Positions 9,014 to 19,375 of a stretch of 64,000 bases of DNA are shown here, piece after piece. Where the stretch lies: the NCBI GenBank assembly GCA_905221605.1, contig CAJNDS010002102.1, positions 353,147-417,146 on the forward strand, read 5' to 3'. Position numbers and translations under genes: made by a program. The first letter of the stretch is position 1. Each line of letters starts with the position of its first letter. This DNA comes from Symbiodinium natans (lineage: Eukaryota > Sar > Dinophyceae > Suessiales > Symbiodiniaceae). The notes beneath the pieces were generated by a model. The model made no database searches, was not told the DNA's origin, and worked only from the letters and a program-made list of their open reading frames with translations.

Positions 9014-9107
9014 TTACACCAGCCCAAGGCCCCTGAAGGCATGAACTTCAAGGAGCTTCACGAACTTCAAGGCTGGTTGCTGCACGTTAAGGAACCCTCA
9101 ATCCGAA
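9014..9107 (-). CDS. Exon-like ORF with stop (NVQQPALKFVKLLEVHAF)
   Basis: About 30 amphipathic codons ending in TAA at 9014-9016. Flanked by CCCTAAA tracts. Possible last exon of a minus-strand gene. Confidence 0.35.
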
Positions 9108-9232
9108 CCAAAGAACCCTGAGCCCCTTAAACCCAGCAACCCCACACCCTAAACCCTAAACCCTAGACCCTAAACCCTAAACCCTAAACCCTAAACCCTC
9201 TCTTTCTTATATATATATATATATATTTAAAC

Positions 9233-9719
9233 CTTCGGCCGATTTCGGCCACGGCCGAAAAGCCACGAACACTGGTCCCCCCAGTGTTCGGCCGATTTCG
9301 GCCACGGCCGAAAAGCCACGAACACTGGTCCCCCCAGTGTTCGGCCGATTTCGGCCTGGCCGAAAAGCCACGAACACTGGTCCCCCCAGTGTTCGGCCGA
9401 TTTCTGGTCCCCCCACGGCCGAAAAGCCACGAACACTGGTCCCCCCAGTGTTCGGCCGATTTCGGCCACGGCCGAAAAGCCACGAACACTGGTCCCCCCA
9501 GTGTTCGGGCGATTTCGGCCTGGCCGAAAAGCCACGAACACTGGTCCCCCCAGTGTTCGGCCGATTTCGGCCACGGCCGAAAAGCCACGAACACTGGTCC
9601 CCCCAGTGTTCGGCCGATTTCGGCCTGGCCGAAAAGCCACGAACACTGGTCCCCCCAGTGTTCGGCCTGGCCGAAAAGCCACGAACACTGGTCCCCCCAG
9701 TGTTCGGCCGATTTCGGCC
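9233..9719. repeat. Tandem satellite of palindromic units
   Basis: About nine copies of a unit of roughly 39-59 bp: ggccgatttcggcc, then (t/ac)ggccgaaaagccacgaac and actggtccccccagtgttc. Units contain perfect dyads (CCGATTTCGG, ACTGGTCCCCCCAGT), so both strands give similar repetitive ORFs. These are repeat artefacts, not genes. Confidence 0.9.
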
Positions 9720-9840
9720 CCTCCCCCCCCTCCCCCCCTTCCCCCCTCCCCCCTCCCCCCCCTCCCTCCCCCCCCCCCTCCCCTCCCCTCTCTCCCCCCC
9801 TCTCACCCCCTATCCTCACCCCGTCCCCTCCCCTAATCTG
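9719..9840. repeat. C-rich tract
   Basis: Nearly pure C/T for about 115 bp directly after the 9.2-kb satellite. Confidence 0.9.
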
Positions 9841-10050
9841 ACCCTATTGTTCGTCGGTGGAAGGTTCAGTGGAAAACGTGTCCGAGTTGGGCAGGTACTC
9901 TGGGGAAGATGACAAACGTTTATTTTCTTAATGTTATGGGATTCTTTGGGCGGGTGGGTTTTTTTCTGAGCCTGGAATGAATGCTAGAACAGTGACCCTC
10001 TAGACCCTAAACCCTAAACCCTAAACCCTAAACCCTAAACCCTAAACCCT

Positions 10051-10141
10051 GCCACCCAAGGTTGTAAGCCACGCTTCCTAGCGAGGCAAGCCATCGCAAC
10101 ACGGAGCACTTCCTTGGCCCCAAGATCGGAGCGCAAAGCTG
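10051..10141 (-). CDS. Exon-like ORF (AKEVLRVAMACLARKRG)
   Basis: Thirty open codons, starting ALRSDLGAKEV and ending RGLQPWVAG, between two telomeric tracts. Helical, Ala/Leu/Arg-rich, no stop. Family unknown. Confidence 0.4.
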
Positions 10142-10142
10142 A

Positions 10143-10275
10143 AGGGTTTAGGGTTTAGGGTTTAGGGTTTAGGGTTTAGGGTTTAGGGTTTAGGGTTTAG
10201 GGTTTAGGGTTTAGGGTTTAGGGTTTGGGGTTTGGGGTTTAGGGTTTAGGGTTTGGGTTTAGGGTTTAGGGTCTC
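10143..10275 (+). repeat. TTTAGGG array
   Basis: About 18 heptamers, the last few degenerate. Confidence 0.95.
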
Positions 10276-10850
10276 TTAACCCCCCAATAGAAGTTTAACT
10301 GTTAGCTCCCTTAATATGAAATTGGAGGAAGCCAAAACTTATGAAGTGATAAAGTTGTAGTAAAGCCGCACCTAGAAGGGTAAGGGTTGCAGGGCTGAAG
10401 CGGGCTAGGCGGTTTAGAACTTCGGTGTAGGGCTTATGCGGACGGGGGGGCGGGGGGGGGTAAGATTTAGGGCTTTAAGATTACGACAGTAAAAGGAGTT
10501 TTCCCGTCCAAATGTCATATGTTGCGTCATGTTGCGTCCTGTTTTGCCTGGCCCCATCTATAAGAACAAGTTTGCGCGGCTCCTCAGGATTTGGGGACTG
10601 TTTGGGGTGCCAACCCTAAACCCTAAACCCTAAACCCTAAACCCTATGTAAACCCTAAACCCTGAGTTCTAACCCTAAACCCTAAACCCGAAACCCGAAA
10701 CCCTAACCCGAAACCCTAACCCTAAACCCTGAACCCGAAACCCCAATCCTAAGCCCTCAAAAACGACAAGTGTCTCCAGGATGGCCTATGTTTAGGGTGG
10801 TCGGTTGTTTTCAACTAAGGGTTGGACTTCAACCCTAGACCCTAAAACTT

Positions 10851-10948
10851 GGGATGTTCCGCCTTATAACAACAGTCCTCAATAGGGATTCTAATCGGGG
10901 GTACTATAATCCCTATCAAGGTCTGTGAAAAGAAGGAGGAACATCCCA
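10851..10948 (+). mobile_element. Hairpin element family M1, copy 2
   Basis: Terminal inverted repeats gggatgttcc and ggaacatccc. Interior agtcctcaatagggatt and ataatccctatcaagg. Confidence 0.7.
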
Positions 10949-11263
10949 ACCCTAAACCCTAAACCCCCAAAGCCCAAACCCTAATCCGAAATCCCCCTCC
11001 CTCTCTCCTTAGCTCTGCTTTTCTCTCACCCTTTCTTGGACGCGACACCAAGCCTCCCAAAGCCCGAAACATTCAACCGCAACCCTAAACCCTAAACCCC
11101 AAAAGAATTGCTTAAGGTCTTGGGTTTCAGTGTGTGGGACTTACTAAGGCCTTTGCAAGAATTCGCAACACTTGCAGGGATGTCCCACACAGACTTCTGC
11201 TTAGAGGTTTCTTACCCTAAACTAAACCCTAAACCCTAAACCCTAAACCTAAATCTTCAACCC

Positions 11264-11360
11264 AAACTGCCGCACAACGCTAGCAGCCGCCAGCACCCAC
11301 TGCGGCCCAGTAACAAGGCGACCATGTCGGCAGCCTTGGTTGATAGCTTAAGGTCGGCGT
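11264..11360 (-). CDS. Exon-like ORF (LSTKAADMVALLLGRSG)
   Basis: Begins after CTTACAG, immediately next to M1 copy 3, and stays open for 32 codons (TDADLKLSTKAADM ... LLALCGSLG). Amphipathic helical composition. One of the better single-exon candidates. Family unknown. Confidence 0.45.
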
Positions 11361-11368
11361 CTGTAAGT

Positions 11369-11464
11369 TGGGATGTTCCCCTTACACTAGCAGTCCTTCA
11401 TAGGGATTATAGTACCTTCTGTTAAAATCCCTATGAGGGACTGCTAGTATAAGGGGAGCATCCC
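11369..11464 (+). mobile_element. Hairpin element family M1, copy 3
   Basis: Best inverted repeat of the family: tgggatgttccccttacact, then agcagtcc, against ggactgctagtataagggga, then gcatccca. The loop is about 35 bp. Confidence 0.75.
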
Positions 11465-11771
11465 AATCTGTGGTTTATGAGCTTGGGGCTTGGAGTTTGG
11501 GGCTTGGGGTTTGGAGGTTTAAGGGCTTGGGAACTTGGGGGTTCTGGTAAAGAGCAACAGAGTCCTCTTGACAACCAACACTCCCGAACGCCAGAGAAGT
11601 CTTGCGGGTGTGGCTGGGAGACGTTTAGGGTTTAGGGTTTAGGGTTTAGGGTTTAGGGTTTAGGGTTTAGGGTTTAGGGTTTAGGGTTTAGGGTTTAGGG
11701 TTTAGGGTTTAGGGTTGTCCGTCAACACTCAACGACTCATTCGCGCCTCCTCGAGGCTCTAAGGGCAGCTC

Positions 11772-11847
11772 CATGGTCCCTTCGTATGCGCCCCGGGCCC
11801 TTAAATACCCCTCATATACCCAATACACATGTCAGGGCCCATACTTC
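11772..11847 (+). mobile_element. Hairpin element family M4, copy 1
   Basis: catggtcccttcgtatgcg at the left and tcagggcccatac at the right, with ttaaataccc inside. Related to 14137-14235 and more loosely to 16403, 24392, 26570 and 29585. Confidence 0.5.
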
Positions 11848-11986
11848 CGAACCCTGCAGCGGAGGTTGGGATCATGTTGAGGGCCCCTCAAACTACCCTT
11901 AGATAGGCCCTAAACCCTCGAAACCCTGAACCCTAAACCCTACACCCTATCCCCTAAACCCTAAACCCTAAACCCTAAACCCTAAC

Positions 11987-12055
11987 CCGAAGATGGTGCA
12001 CTCCTTCAGGACCGAGCACAACGCTGACCTTTGCCTTTTGCTGTTGCCTTGCTTA
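11987..12055 (-). CDS. Exon-like ORF (RQRSALCSVLKECTIFG)
   Basis: Open over about 22 codons between telomeric tracts. Cys-containing, basic at its N-terminal side. No family assigned. Confidence 0.3.
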
Positions 12056-12136
12056 GATAAACCCTAAACTCTCAACCCTAAACCCTAAACCTTAAACCTT
12101 AAACCCTAAACCCTAAACCTTAAACCTTAAACCCTA

Positions 12137-12213
12137 AACCCTAAACCCTAGGCCCTAAGCCCTAAGCCCTAAGCCCTAAGCCCTAAGCCCTAAGCCCTAA
12201 GCCCTAAGCCCTA
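12137..12213 (-). repeat. Variant array (CCCTAAG)n
   Basis: Ten uniform copies of CCCTAAG follow ordinary CCCTAAA units, a locally homogenised variant. Same variant as the plus-strand array at 13837-14016. Confidence 0.95.
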
Positions 12214-12415
12214 AGGTCTTTGACTTCAAAAGGTGTTGGGGAGGTTTGGGTTTAGGGTTTGCAAGCCCCAATACCCGAATACACCTACATCCAAAACCCT
12301 AAACCCTGTAGCTCCTGAAATCCCAAATGCCCGCCAGAAACTGCAATCCTGCTAGCCCTAAACACAAATCCCGAAGCCCTATTCTAAGCCCGAAACCCTA
12401 AAACCGCTAACCTAA

Positions 12416-12548
12416 CACCCTAAACCCTAAACCCTAAACCCTAAACCCTAAACCCTAAACCCTAAACCCTAAACCCTAAACCCTAAACCCTAAACCCTAA
12501 ACCCTAAACCCTAAACCCTAAACCCTAAACCCTAAACCCTAAACCCAA
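12416..12548 (-). repeat. CCCTAAA array
   Basis: About 18 consecutive units, opposite in orientation to most arrays nearby. Confidence 0.95.
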
Positions 12549-12762
12549 ACCCGAAATCAGATAGATTCTGCCCAGAAGCAGCTTTGGACTTGAGCCTCGA
12601 CTTCCAGTGAGACCAACCTTTGGCAAGCACGAAGGCAGATTGAGGGCCTCCAGGGGCTCGAGGGGTTAAGGGTCTAGGGTTTAGGGTTTTGGGTTTAGGG
12701 TTTTGGGTGTAGGGTTTAGGTTTAGGGTTTAAAGTTTAGAGTTTCGGGGTTCTAGGGGGTCA

Positions 12763-12828
12763 CGCGGGATCCGATCTCAAGTGATCCGCTGTGGCCATGT
12801 GGGCTTATGAGCTCAAAAGGAGCCCGGG
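12763..12828 (-). CDS. Exon-like ORF (PFELISPHGHSGSLEIG)
   Basis: Open minus-strand segment of about 22 codons with a mixed globular composition. The next unique segment (12570-12660) is open in two frames, so I cannot choose its product. Confidence 0.35.
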
Positions 12829-12934
12829 GTCCCCAAACCCGAACCCTAATCCCGAAACCGTAAACCCCCGAACCACAACCCTAAACCCTAAACCTTAAAC
12901 CTTAAACCCTAAACCCTAAACCCTAAACCCTCCT

Positions 12935-13020
12935 CCCAACACACGAAACACGGGCTCAGCTCGCCACTGGCTGAGGGCAGGCCGCCCACGGAGGGCGCCT
13001 GGCTGTTCTGGGGCCAGTTG
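12935..13020 (-). CDS. Exon-like ORF (NSQAPSVGGLPSASGELS)
   Basis: Open for about 28 codons between telomeric tracts, ending CFVCW. A Pro/Ser-rich linker-like segment. Confidence 0.35.
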
Positions 13021-13154
13021 GGGGTTTAGGGTTTAGGGTTTAGGGTTTAGGGTTTAGGGTTTAGGGTTTAGGGTTTAGGGTTTAGGGTTTAGGGTTTAGG
13101 GTTTCGGGTTTCGGGTTTAGGGTTTAGGGTTTAGGGTTTAGGGGGTAACTCCCG

Positions 13155-13242
13155 TCAAGCCTTTTCATCCTGGTTTCCCAAGGCCAATCTTTCTGGGGTC
13201 AAGGGGCGCGACCTTGAACCTACCTCAAAGCGAAGAATAAGG
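13155..13242 (-). CDS. Exon-like ORF with stop (LTPERLALGNQDEKA)
   Basis: Open for 28 codons to a TGA at 13155-13157. Preceded by a hairpin-like segment (about 13235-13320) related to 17880-18050. A terminal exon is possible. Confidence 0.35.
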
Positions 13243-13475
13243 GGCCACATCAGGAGTATATTCCGGAACCCTTTAGGGGTACCAGGCTCGAGATTCACAA
13301 GATATTGGGTTGGATATTGGGTTGGGGGCACCCTACTGTAAGCCCTAAACCCTCAAGCCTAAACCCTGAACCCAACCCTAAATAAACCTAAACCCTAAAC
13401 CCTGACCCCTGACCCCTAAACCCTCACCCCTAATCCCGAATCTAGCCCAGAGTTGACCCAAAAGTACATGCATCG

Positions 13476-13702
13476 GTTCCCCTACTACCCCCCCCGATAC
13501 TACCCCCCCCCCCCCAGGTTCCCCCATAATTAAAGCTATTTAGGGATAGTTAAGCCTAACGAAGGTTATTCAAGGGGGGAACCTAGGGGGGGTTAGCCCT
13601 AAACCCTAAACCCTAAGCCCTAAACCCCAAACCCTAAGCCCTAAACCCCAAACCCTAAACCGTAACTTTGGGGTAGTATAGAGGGGTGTAGCAGGGAAAC
13701 CC
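13476..13702 (+). mobile_element. Hairpin element family M2, copy 1, with telomeric tract inside
   Basis: Outer ends ggttcccctactacccc and ggggtgtagcagggaaacc are inverted. The core is ggttcccccataattaaagc, then agggatagttaagcc and gggggaacc. CCCTAAR units sit between the core and the right end. Copies at 38592 and 58851. Confidence 0.75.
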
Positions 13703-13704
13703 AA

Positions 13705-13772
13705 TGATACACTGCCTCCACCGCATTGCAAGGGATCAGCAAGAACTCGGCCGCCGCCTGGAAGAACGCGAC
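13705..13772 (-). CDS. Exon-like ORF (VAFFQAAAEFLLIPCNAVE)
   Basis: After CCCAG at 13773 the frame is open for about 23 strongly hydrophobic codons, compatible with a membrane helix. The M2 element follows directly. Another open segment reading MHVLLGQLWARFG lies beyond it at about 13440-13475 and may be the next exon. Confidence 0.45.
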
Positions 13773-13836
13773 CTGGGACTAGGGTTTAGGGTTTAGGGTT
13801 TCGGGTTAGGGTTTAGGGTTTAGGGTTTAGGGCTGA

Positions 13837-14016
13837 GGGCTTAGGGCTTAGGGCTTAGGGCTTAGGGCTTAGGGCTTAGGGCTGAGGGCTTAGGGCTTAG
13901 GGCTTAGGGCTTAGGGCTTAGGGCTTAGGGCTTAGGGCTTAGGGCTTAGGGCTTAGGGCTTAGGGCTTAGGGCTTAGGGCTTAGGGCTTAGGGCTTAGGG
14001 CTTAGGGCTTAGGGCA
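13837..14016 (+). repeat. Variant array (TTAGGGC)n
   Basis: About 25 nearly identical copies of GGGCTTA. Ordinary TTTAGGG lies only at the left edge. Confidence 0.95.
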
Positions 14017-14136
14017 AAATCGTGCCTAGAATACACGAACATCCAGGCGTTTGAGCCCTAAACCCTACACCATGACGTTTCGCAACTGCGCCTTACAGAA
14101 GGCCAACTGAGCCAGACTGGAAGATTCTTCGGGCAG

Positions 14137-14235
14137 TTACATGGTCCCTTAGTATGGGCCCTTAAACGGGGCCCTAAACCCTAAACCCTAAACCCTAAAC
14201 CCTATATACCCCTTATATAACCCAAGGGCCCATGC
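14137..14235 (+). mobile_element. Hairpin element family M4, copy 2
   Basis: Begins ttacatggtcccttagtatg and ends aagggcccatg, with a short CCCTAAA tract near the middle. Confidence 0.5.
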
Positions 14236-14424
14236 AAAGGCTTGCGCTGTGTAGTACCACCACATGACGCTGCATCCGACTCCCCAAGTCCCAACTCCCA
14301 ACCCCCCAAGTCCCTCAAGAAGCCCTAAACAACCTGTTTAGGGTTAGGGTTTAGGGTTTCGGGTTTAGGGTTTAGGGTTCAGGGTTCAGGGTTCAGGGTT
14401 CAGGGTTTAGGCCTTACCCCTAAA

Positions 14425-14533
14425 CCATCATCAATGCGTGCAGCACCAGTGTACCGGGTGCCGTACCGAGCTTGGAGCAGGCGGCCGGCTCTTTAGGAGC
14501 TCAAGACATCTGGGAACCTCGCAAACAAAGGCC
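14425..14533 (-). CDS. Exon-like ORF with stop (CEVPRCLELLKSRPPAPSS)
   Basis: Open for about 33 codons, ending HWCCTH then TGA. Composition is plausible for a C-terminal tail. No family recognised. Confidence 0.3.
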
Positions 14534-14835
14534 TACAACCCTAAACCCTAAACCCTAAACCCTACACCCTGGTCATGGCTGGCTCTGGGCCTTTGGGGGC
14601 TTCAGGGCTTAGGATTTAGGAGAGTTCCGGGGTCCCCAATGTGACCCCAGAGGCGGCTTCAGGGTTCAGGGTTCAGGGTTTACTGCAGGGTTTAGGGTTT
14701 AGGGTTTAGGGTTTAGGGTTTAGGGTTTAGGGTTTAGGGTTTAGGGTTTAGGGTTTAGGGTTTAGGGTTTAGGGTTTAGGGTTTAGGGTTTCGGGCCGCC
14801 GTATATAAACCCCAAAACTCTGCAACCCCAATCCC

Positions 14836-14926
14836 TGCCTGCTCCTTGCGGAAGCCCTCCGCCGCAATGTGGCCGAGGCCCGGGACACAGGAAAGGAAAG
14901 CCACCACTCTGTCCTGGCAGGGCTTT
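14836..14926 (-). CDS. Exon-like ORF (DRVVAFLSCVPGLGHIAAEG)
   Basis: Open for about 30 codons between a telomeric array and M3 copy 2, with a balanced globular composition. Family unknown. Confidence 0.4.
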
Positions 14927-14942
14927 CGGGAATTAGAGCCTG

Positions 14943-15033
14943 AATAATTAGAACAAGGTTTTGGGGGTACTTATAGTATAATAATTATAAAGGGACCATA
15001 AGGGAATGTTATTTGTAATTATTCCGACCCCGA
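14943..15033 (-). mobile_element. Hairpin element family M3, copy 2 (inverted)
   Basis: Read on the minus strand it gives cggggtcggaataatta, then ttcccttatggtccctttat, about the same as copy 1 at 8149-8236. Confidence 0.75.
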
Positions 15034-15264
15034 AAGTACTCAGTCTGCTCCGCCCAACTAGAGGTGTCGCAATTTGGGGCGCAGGGTTTCGAATGCCCCA
15101 AAATTCTAGTTCATGGTTGGGATAGTATTAAAAATTTAAACTTCTGTTTCTCATTGAGTTTAAGTGCCCTTAAACATGTAAGATGTTGAAGTGCAAATAA
15201 CCCTAAACCCCAAACCCTAAACCCTACACCCTAAACCCTAGACCCTAAACCCTAACCCTAAGTT

Positions 15265-15315
15265 TCAACCCAGGTCCAAACCGCTCAGCTTGTCGAAGTT
15301 CGCCAAGGCATACCT
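15265..15315 (-). CDS. Short terminal exon-like ORF (RYALANFDKLSGLDLG)
   Basis: After GCCAG at 15316 the frame runs exactly 16 codons plus TGA (15265-15267). Composition is typical of coding DNA, and 51 nt is similar to the shortest exon of the FAD gene (58 nt). Confidence 0.4.
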   Translation of the reverse strand, partial: RYALANFDKLSGLDLG

Positions 15316-16140
15316 CTGGCGTGGCACGTGGGGGCTTCCCCTAAACCCTAAACCCTAAACCCTAAACCCTAAACAGCCTTCTTTCGGATTTTTGTAAGGA
15401 AGACAGGGGCCCTTGATGGGAACTCCTTCGTGATAAGGCCTAGGGGGCTATACCTCAGTCGGATCGTGGTTTTTCAGGGATTTGTGTTTTTGGGCTTCTT
15501 CTCAAACGATTTTCTATAAGAATTTCCCTAAACCCTAAACACTAAACCCTAAACCCTAAACCCTAAACCCTAAACCCTTCATGATACGGGACTCTGATAT
15601 GAACGGGGTGCTAACCTTGGGCTTTGGCATCCATTTGTGCTCTGCGGAGGCCCATCGTGTTTGTAAGTTTCGGGCTTAGGGTTTAGGGTTTTAGGGTTTA
15701 GGGTTTAGGGTTATAGGGTTTTAGGGTTTTAGGGTTTTAGGTTTTTAGGGTTTTAGGGTTTTAGGGTTTCAGGGTTGAGGGTTTATGGTTCTTAGGGTTT
15801 AGGGCTTAGGGTTTAGGGTTTAGGGTTTAGGGTGCAACGTTCCCGGGGATGTGAAAGAGCTTCCTAAACCCTAACCCCGAATCAATCCTTGACCTTGAGC
15901 CCTCAAGACCCAAGCCCTGAGGCCTGAAGACCTGGGGAACCTGACACATCTCAGTTCTTGAAAAGCCCTGTACGAACCCGAACTTAAGTTTGGCTCTTAG
16001 GGTTTAGGGTTTGGGGTTTTAGGGTTTAGAATGTAACCCTGAACCAGCACAAGCCCTCCCAGACCCTGTACATTCCTAAACCCTAAACCCTAAACCCTAA
16101 AGCATAAACCCTAAACCCTAAACCCTAAACCCTAAACCCT

Positions 16141-16192
16141 AAGACCTCTGGCAAGGCGCATCGGCAGTTCGATCTGCTCCTGGCGGGGCTTA
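16141..16192 (-). CDS. Short exon-like ORF (QEQIELPMRLARG)
   Basis: Follows CCGCCAG and ends CCAGAG before a telomeric tract, repeating the GCCAG/CCAGAG bounds seen in other introns here. No family. Confidence 0.3.
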
Positions 16193-16402
16193 GGAGGCCT
16201 TAGGGCTTTTGCCTCAGAGAGCCATAAACATGTAGGGTTTAGGGTTTAGGGTTTAGGGTTTAGGGTTTAGGGTTTAGGGTTTAGGAATTGTTTAGTAAAA
16301 CGAGAGTCCCAGTCTGAGTTGGGGATCCCCCGACATCGGGATTATTGTCCACTTAAGCTTCCCGAAGGCTCCCTGGGCACCTTGCCTAAAATAGGGGATC
16401 CG

Positions 16403-16485
16403 AAGTATGGGCCCTGAATATGGGCGCCTTGTTTTATAACCCTTAGAGAGCCCACACAAGGGTACGAGACCATACTAAGGGCCCG
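16403..16485 (+). mobile_element. Hairpin element related to M4
   Basis: agtatgggccctgaatatg at the left and gagaccatactaagggccc at the right form an imperfect inverted repeat. Confidence 0.5.
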
Positions 16486-17607
16486 TGGCTCCAATTTTAG
16501 ACAAAGCCGTGATATCCTCTGGGGTTTAGGCTTCAGGGTTTACGGAATCGACAATCATTGTCTTCACGCGCCCCGCACCCTAAAACCCCCTCAGCCCACC
16601 CAAGAGGGTTTGGGGCTTAGGGTTTAGGGTTTAGGGTTTCGGGTTTAGGGTTTCGGGAGTCTCACCCCCTCCCCTGACCAAAAAACCACAGCGACACACC
16701 TTCCGACGGACGCAAGACTAAACCCCAATTCCACCTAGAACCACCCCCCACCCAAACAAAAATTAATAAACATACAAACAACACAAAGAAATAAGAATTG
16801 CCATGGCAAAAGAGAATTACATCATAAACCACAGCAAGCCCGAAACAGTAAACCCTAACCCTAAACCCTAAACCCTAAACCCTAAACCCTAAACCCTAAA
16901 CCCCATCGCAGCCTTGGCCTCGAGCCTTGGAATGCCCACATCTAAGAAGATCATCGACCTCTTCAGGGGTTTAGGGTTTAGGGTTTAGGGTTTAGGGTTT
17001 AGGGTTTAGGGTTTAGGGTTTAGGGTTTAGGGTTTAGGGGTTCGGGGTTCGGGGTTAGGGGTTCGGGGTTAGGATTCAGAGTTTTGGGGGTTGTGGGGCT
17101 TAGTAGGACGACTATACTTGGAGGACTTCTGGTGTGTGACTAAAGCTACAAGTAAGTGGGTTGCGCCTGCTGCTTGTGACCTCCTGAACACCCAGAAACC
17201 CGAAACTTAACCCTCAAAGCCGTCCACCCCGCCCCCTCCTAAACCACAAAACCCTTTCCCGTTCAGAACTACTCATTAACCGAAACCAAAACACCCCAAA
17301 ACCCTAAACCCTAAACCCGAAACCCTAAACCCTAAACCCTAAACCTAAACCCTAAACCCTAAACCCTAAACCCTAAACCCTGAACCCTAAACCCTAAACC
17401 CTAACCCTTCAAGTCTGAGGCCGGCGCAGATTCCGAAAGAATGGGCCATTCGGAGACGTCGACAGCACCGGCGCAAACCAGCCTTGAGTAAAAAAAATTG
17501 TATGGGGCCAGAAATGCTTGACCCTAAACCCTAAACCCTAAACCCTAAACCCTAAACCCTAGAACCCTAAACCCTAAACCCTAAACCCTAAACCCTGACC
17601 CCTAAAC

Positions 17608-17678
17608 CAGGGTAAAGGTCTGCAGGTCTAGGTCTCGAGGGCATCAGGGCTTGGAACGCCCAGGCCAACATGGGTATG
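17608..17678 (-). CDS. Exon-like ORF (IPMLAWAFQALMPSRPRP)
   Basis: Open for about 23 codons, hydrophobic then Pro/Arg-rich. No family. Confidence 0.3.
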
Positions 17679-17879
17679 AGGGTTTTAGGGGAAGGCTCGG
17701 GGACTGAAAGCCTTAGAGCCCTTGCTTTCAGAAACGTTTAGGGTTTAGGGTTTACGGTTTGGGGTTTAGGGTTTAGGGTTTAGGGCTTAGGGTTTGCAAC
17801 ACCGAGACGTGCACCTTAAACTGTGCTCTTGTTGCAGAATGTGTGAACCCTAAACCCAAAACCTATAGCGGTTGTACCT

Positions 17880-18050
17880 TGGACCTTTAAGGTTGTACTC
17901 TTGGGTATTGGGAACCCTTTTGAAAGATCTTGTAAAATATAAGGGCCATATTAGGAGTATATCAAGGGAACCTCTTAGGTTTACGGGTACAGTCTTCGCT
18001 TGGGGTACGAGCCTTAATTCCTTGATCTTGTTGGGGAACGTACAAGCCCT
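17880..18050. other. Unique hairpin-rich segment
   Basis: Free of telomeric heptamers. Contains pairs such as ggttgtacctt and aggttgtac, and ends cgtacaag. Part of it resembles 13235-13320 (ggccacatcaggagtatat against ggccatattaggagtatat), so it is probably another dispersed element. The ORFs on both strands are not convincing. Confidence 0.4.
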
Positions 18051-18134
18051 CAAGCCCTGAACTCGCAATCCTAAACCCTTAGACCTCAAAAGGGTTCAAG
18101 GGGGTTAGGCTTAGGGCTTAGGGTTTCACCCGGA

Positions 18135-18212
18135 AGCCACCCTCCCAAGCGCAGGGGCGCCGGGCGTTCGAGGATGCTCTGGGCAGGCAGCTTGATTGCC
18201 TCACTGAAAGGC
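18135..18212 (-). CDS. Exon-like ORF (FSEAIKLPAQSILERPAPL)
   Basis: Open for about 26 codons on the minus strand. The plus strand is also open (RRAFEDALGRQLDCLTERL then TAA), so strand is uncertain. Coding of some kind is likely. Confidence 0.35.
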
Positions 18213-18809
18213 TGTAAGGACTTTGGGGTTGAGTGCGGAGTGTTGAGGGTTTAGGGTTTAGGTGTTAGGGCTTCGGGCTCAGGTTTGAGGCTTATGGTTG
18301 AGGGTTTCGGGTTTAGGGCTTAGGGTTTAGGGTTTAAGGCTTGGGGTTTCGGGTTTAGGGGTTAGGGTTTAGGGTTTAGGGTTTCGGCTGAGAAGTTGAA
18401 GGCTTTACGAGCTTCTGGCCTTGGGCTTCAAACGTTGCTGTAGATCTGGGGTTGTGTTTTAGGGCTTGGGGATGTGGAAATTGAGGGCTCGGGCTAGAGA
18501 GCGCAAGGGGTTGTAGGTTTTGGACTTCTATAGGGTTTAGGGCTTAGGGCTTAGGGTTTAGGGTCTAGGGTTTAGGGTTTGGGGTTTAGGGTCTAGGGTT
18601 GAACAGATGACGCCTGATTCAATCCGCAATGTGCACTAGCCGCCTTCTCAGACTCCTGGTGGCATGAAAGATTGGATCCCAAAACGCTCTAACCTCGCTA
18701 AACCCTATATCCAAGTACCCTCTAAACCCTAAGTCCAAAAACCCCGATATCCTAAACCCTAAACCCCAAACCCTAAACCCGAAACCCGAAAGCCTAAACC
18801 CTAAACCCT

Positions 18810-18880
18810 GGAACGATTGGCTGCCACTTCGGGTTCAAACTCGCAACCCCTGTCCACCAAAGCCACAGAAGAAGGCCGCA
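18810..18880 (-). CDS. Exon-like ORF (SSVALVDRGCEFEPEVAANR)
   Basis: Open for about 24 codons between two CCCTAAA tracts, with acidic and basic residues well mixed. No family. Confidence 0.35.
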
Positions 18881-18984
18881 AAAGCTAAACCTTAAACCCT
18901 AAACCCCCAAAAGCCCAAACCCGAAACCTCCCTGAAACCCTAAACCCTAAACCCCTAAAACCCTAGAGCTGAGATAAGGGGCCT

Positions 18985-19375
18985 CCCCCCCCCCCGAGTG
19001 CTGTAGAGCCGAAGGATGCGAAGCTCGCGGCTGTTGGAGCCAAAGGATGCAGCTTCAAGCGGCGCTGTGGACCAGGCCCCAGCTCCCAAGACCTCGGGCG
19101 CTGCTTCAGCCTCTGCAACCGTCGCTGGGGCATCTGCCGGCTCAAGCCGATGGCATCAGCGTTGGATCTCTGCCTCATGAAATCCGGCAGGTGCAGCTCC
19201 ACGAGGCATACGGGCCGACAGGTTTGTCGGGTGGCTTCTGGGATCCTTCTGCGAGTCGGTGTAGATGCCGCATGCATCTATGCCGTTTCATGCCCTGACT
19301 ACTTCTGGGATCCTTCTGCGTCCGTTTTCAGGGTCCGGCAGGCTCAAGCTCCGAGCAGAGGCCCCCCCGGAACCC
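18985..19375 (-). CDS. Exon pair around a 67-bp direct-repeat-bounded insert
   Basis: The 19-mer cttctgggatccttctgcg stands at 19235-19253 and 19302-19320. Removing one copy with the 48 bp between joins a minus-strand path DPENGRRRIPEATRQTCRP. The plus strand also has an Ala/Ser-rich open frame (APKTSGAASASATVAGASAG), so the coding strand is unsettled. No family recognised. Confidence 0.35.

Noticed and set aside
5780-9180. A true chromosome end, suggested by many TTTAGGG arrays
   Set aside because: Orientation alternates, unique DNA intervenes every few hundred bases, and genes lie on both sides. These are interstitial tracts.
9184-9912. Several 100-211 aa ORFs on both strands
   Set aside because: Every frame of the 9.2-kb satellite is open because unit length and composition avoid stops. 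Repeat artefact.
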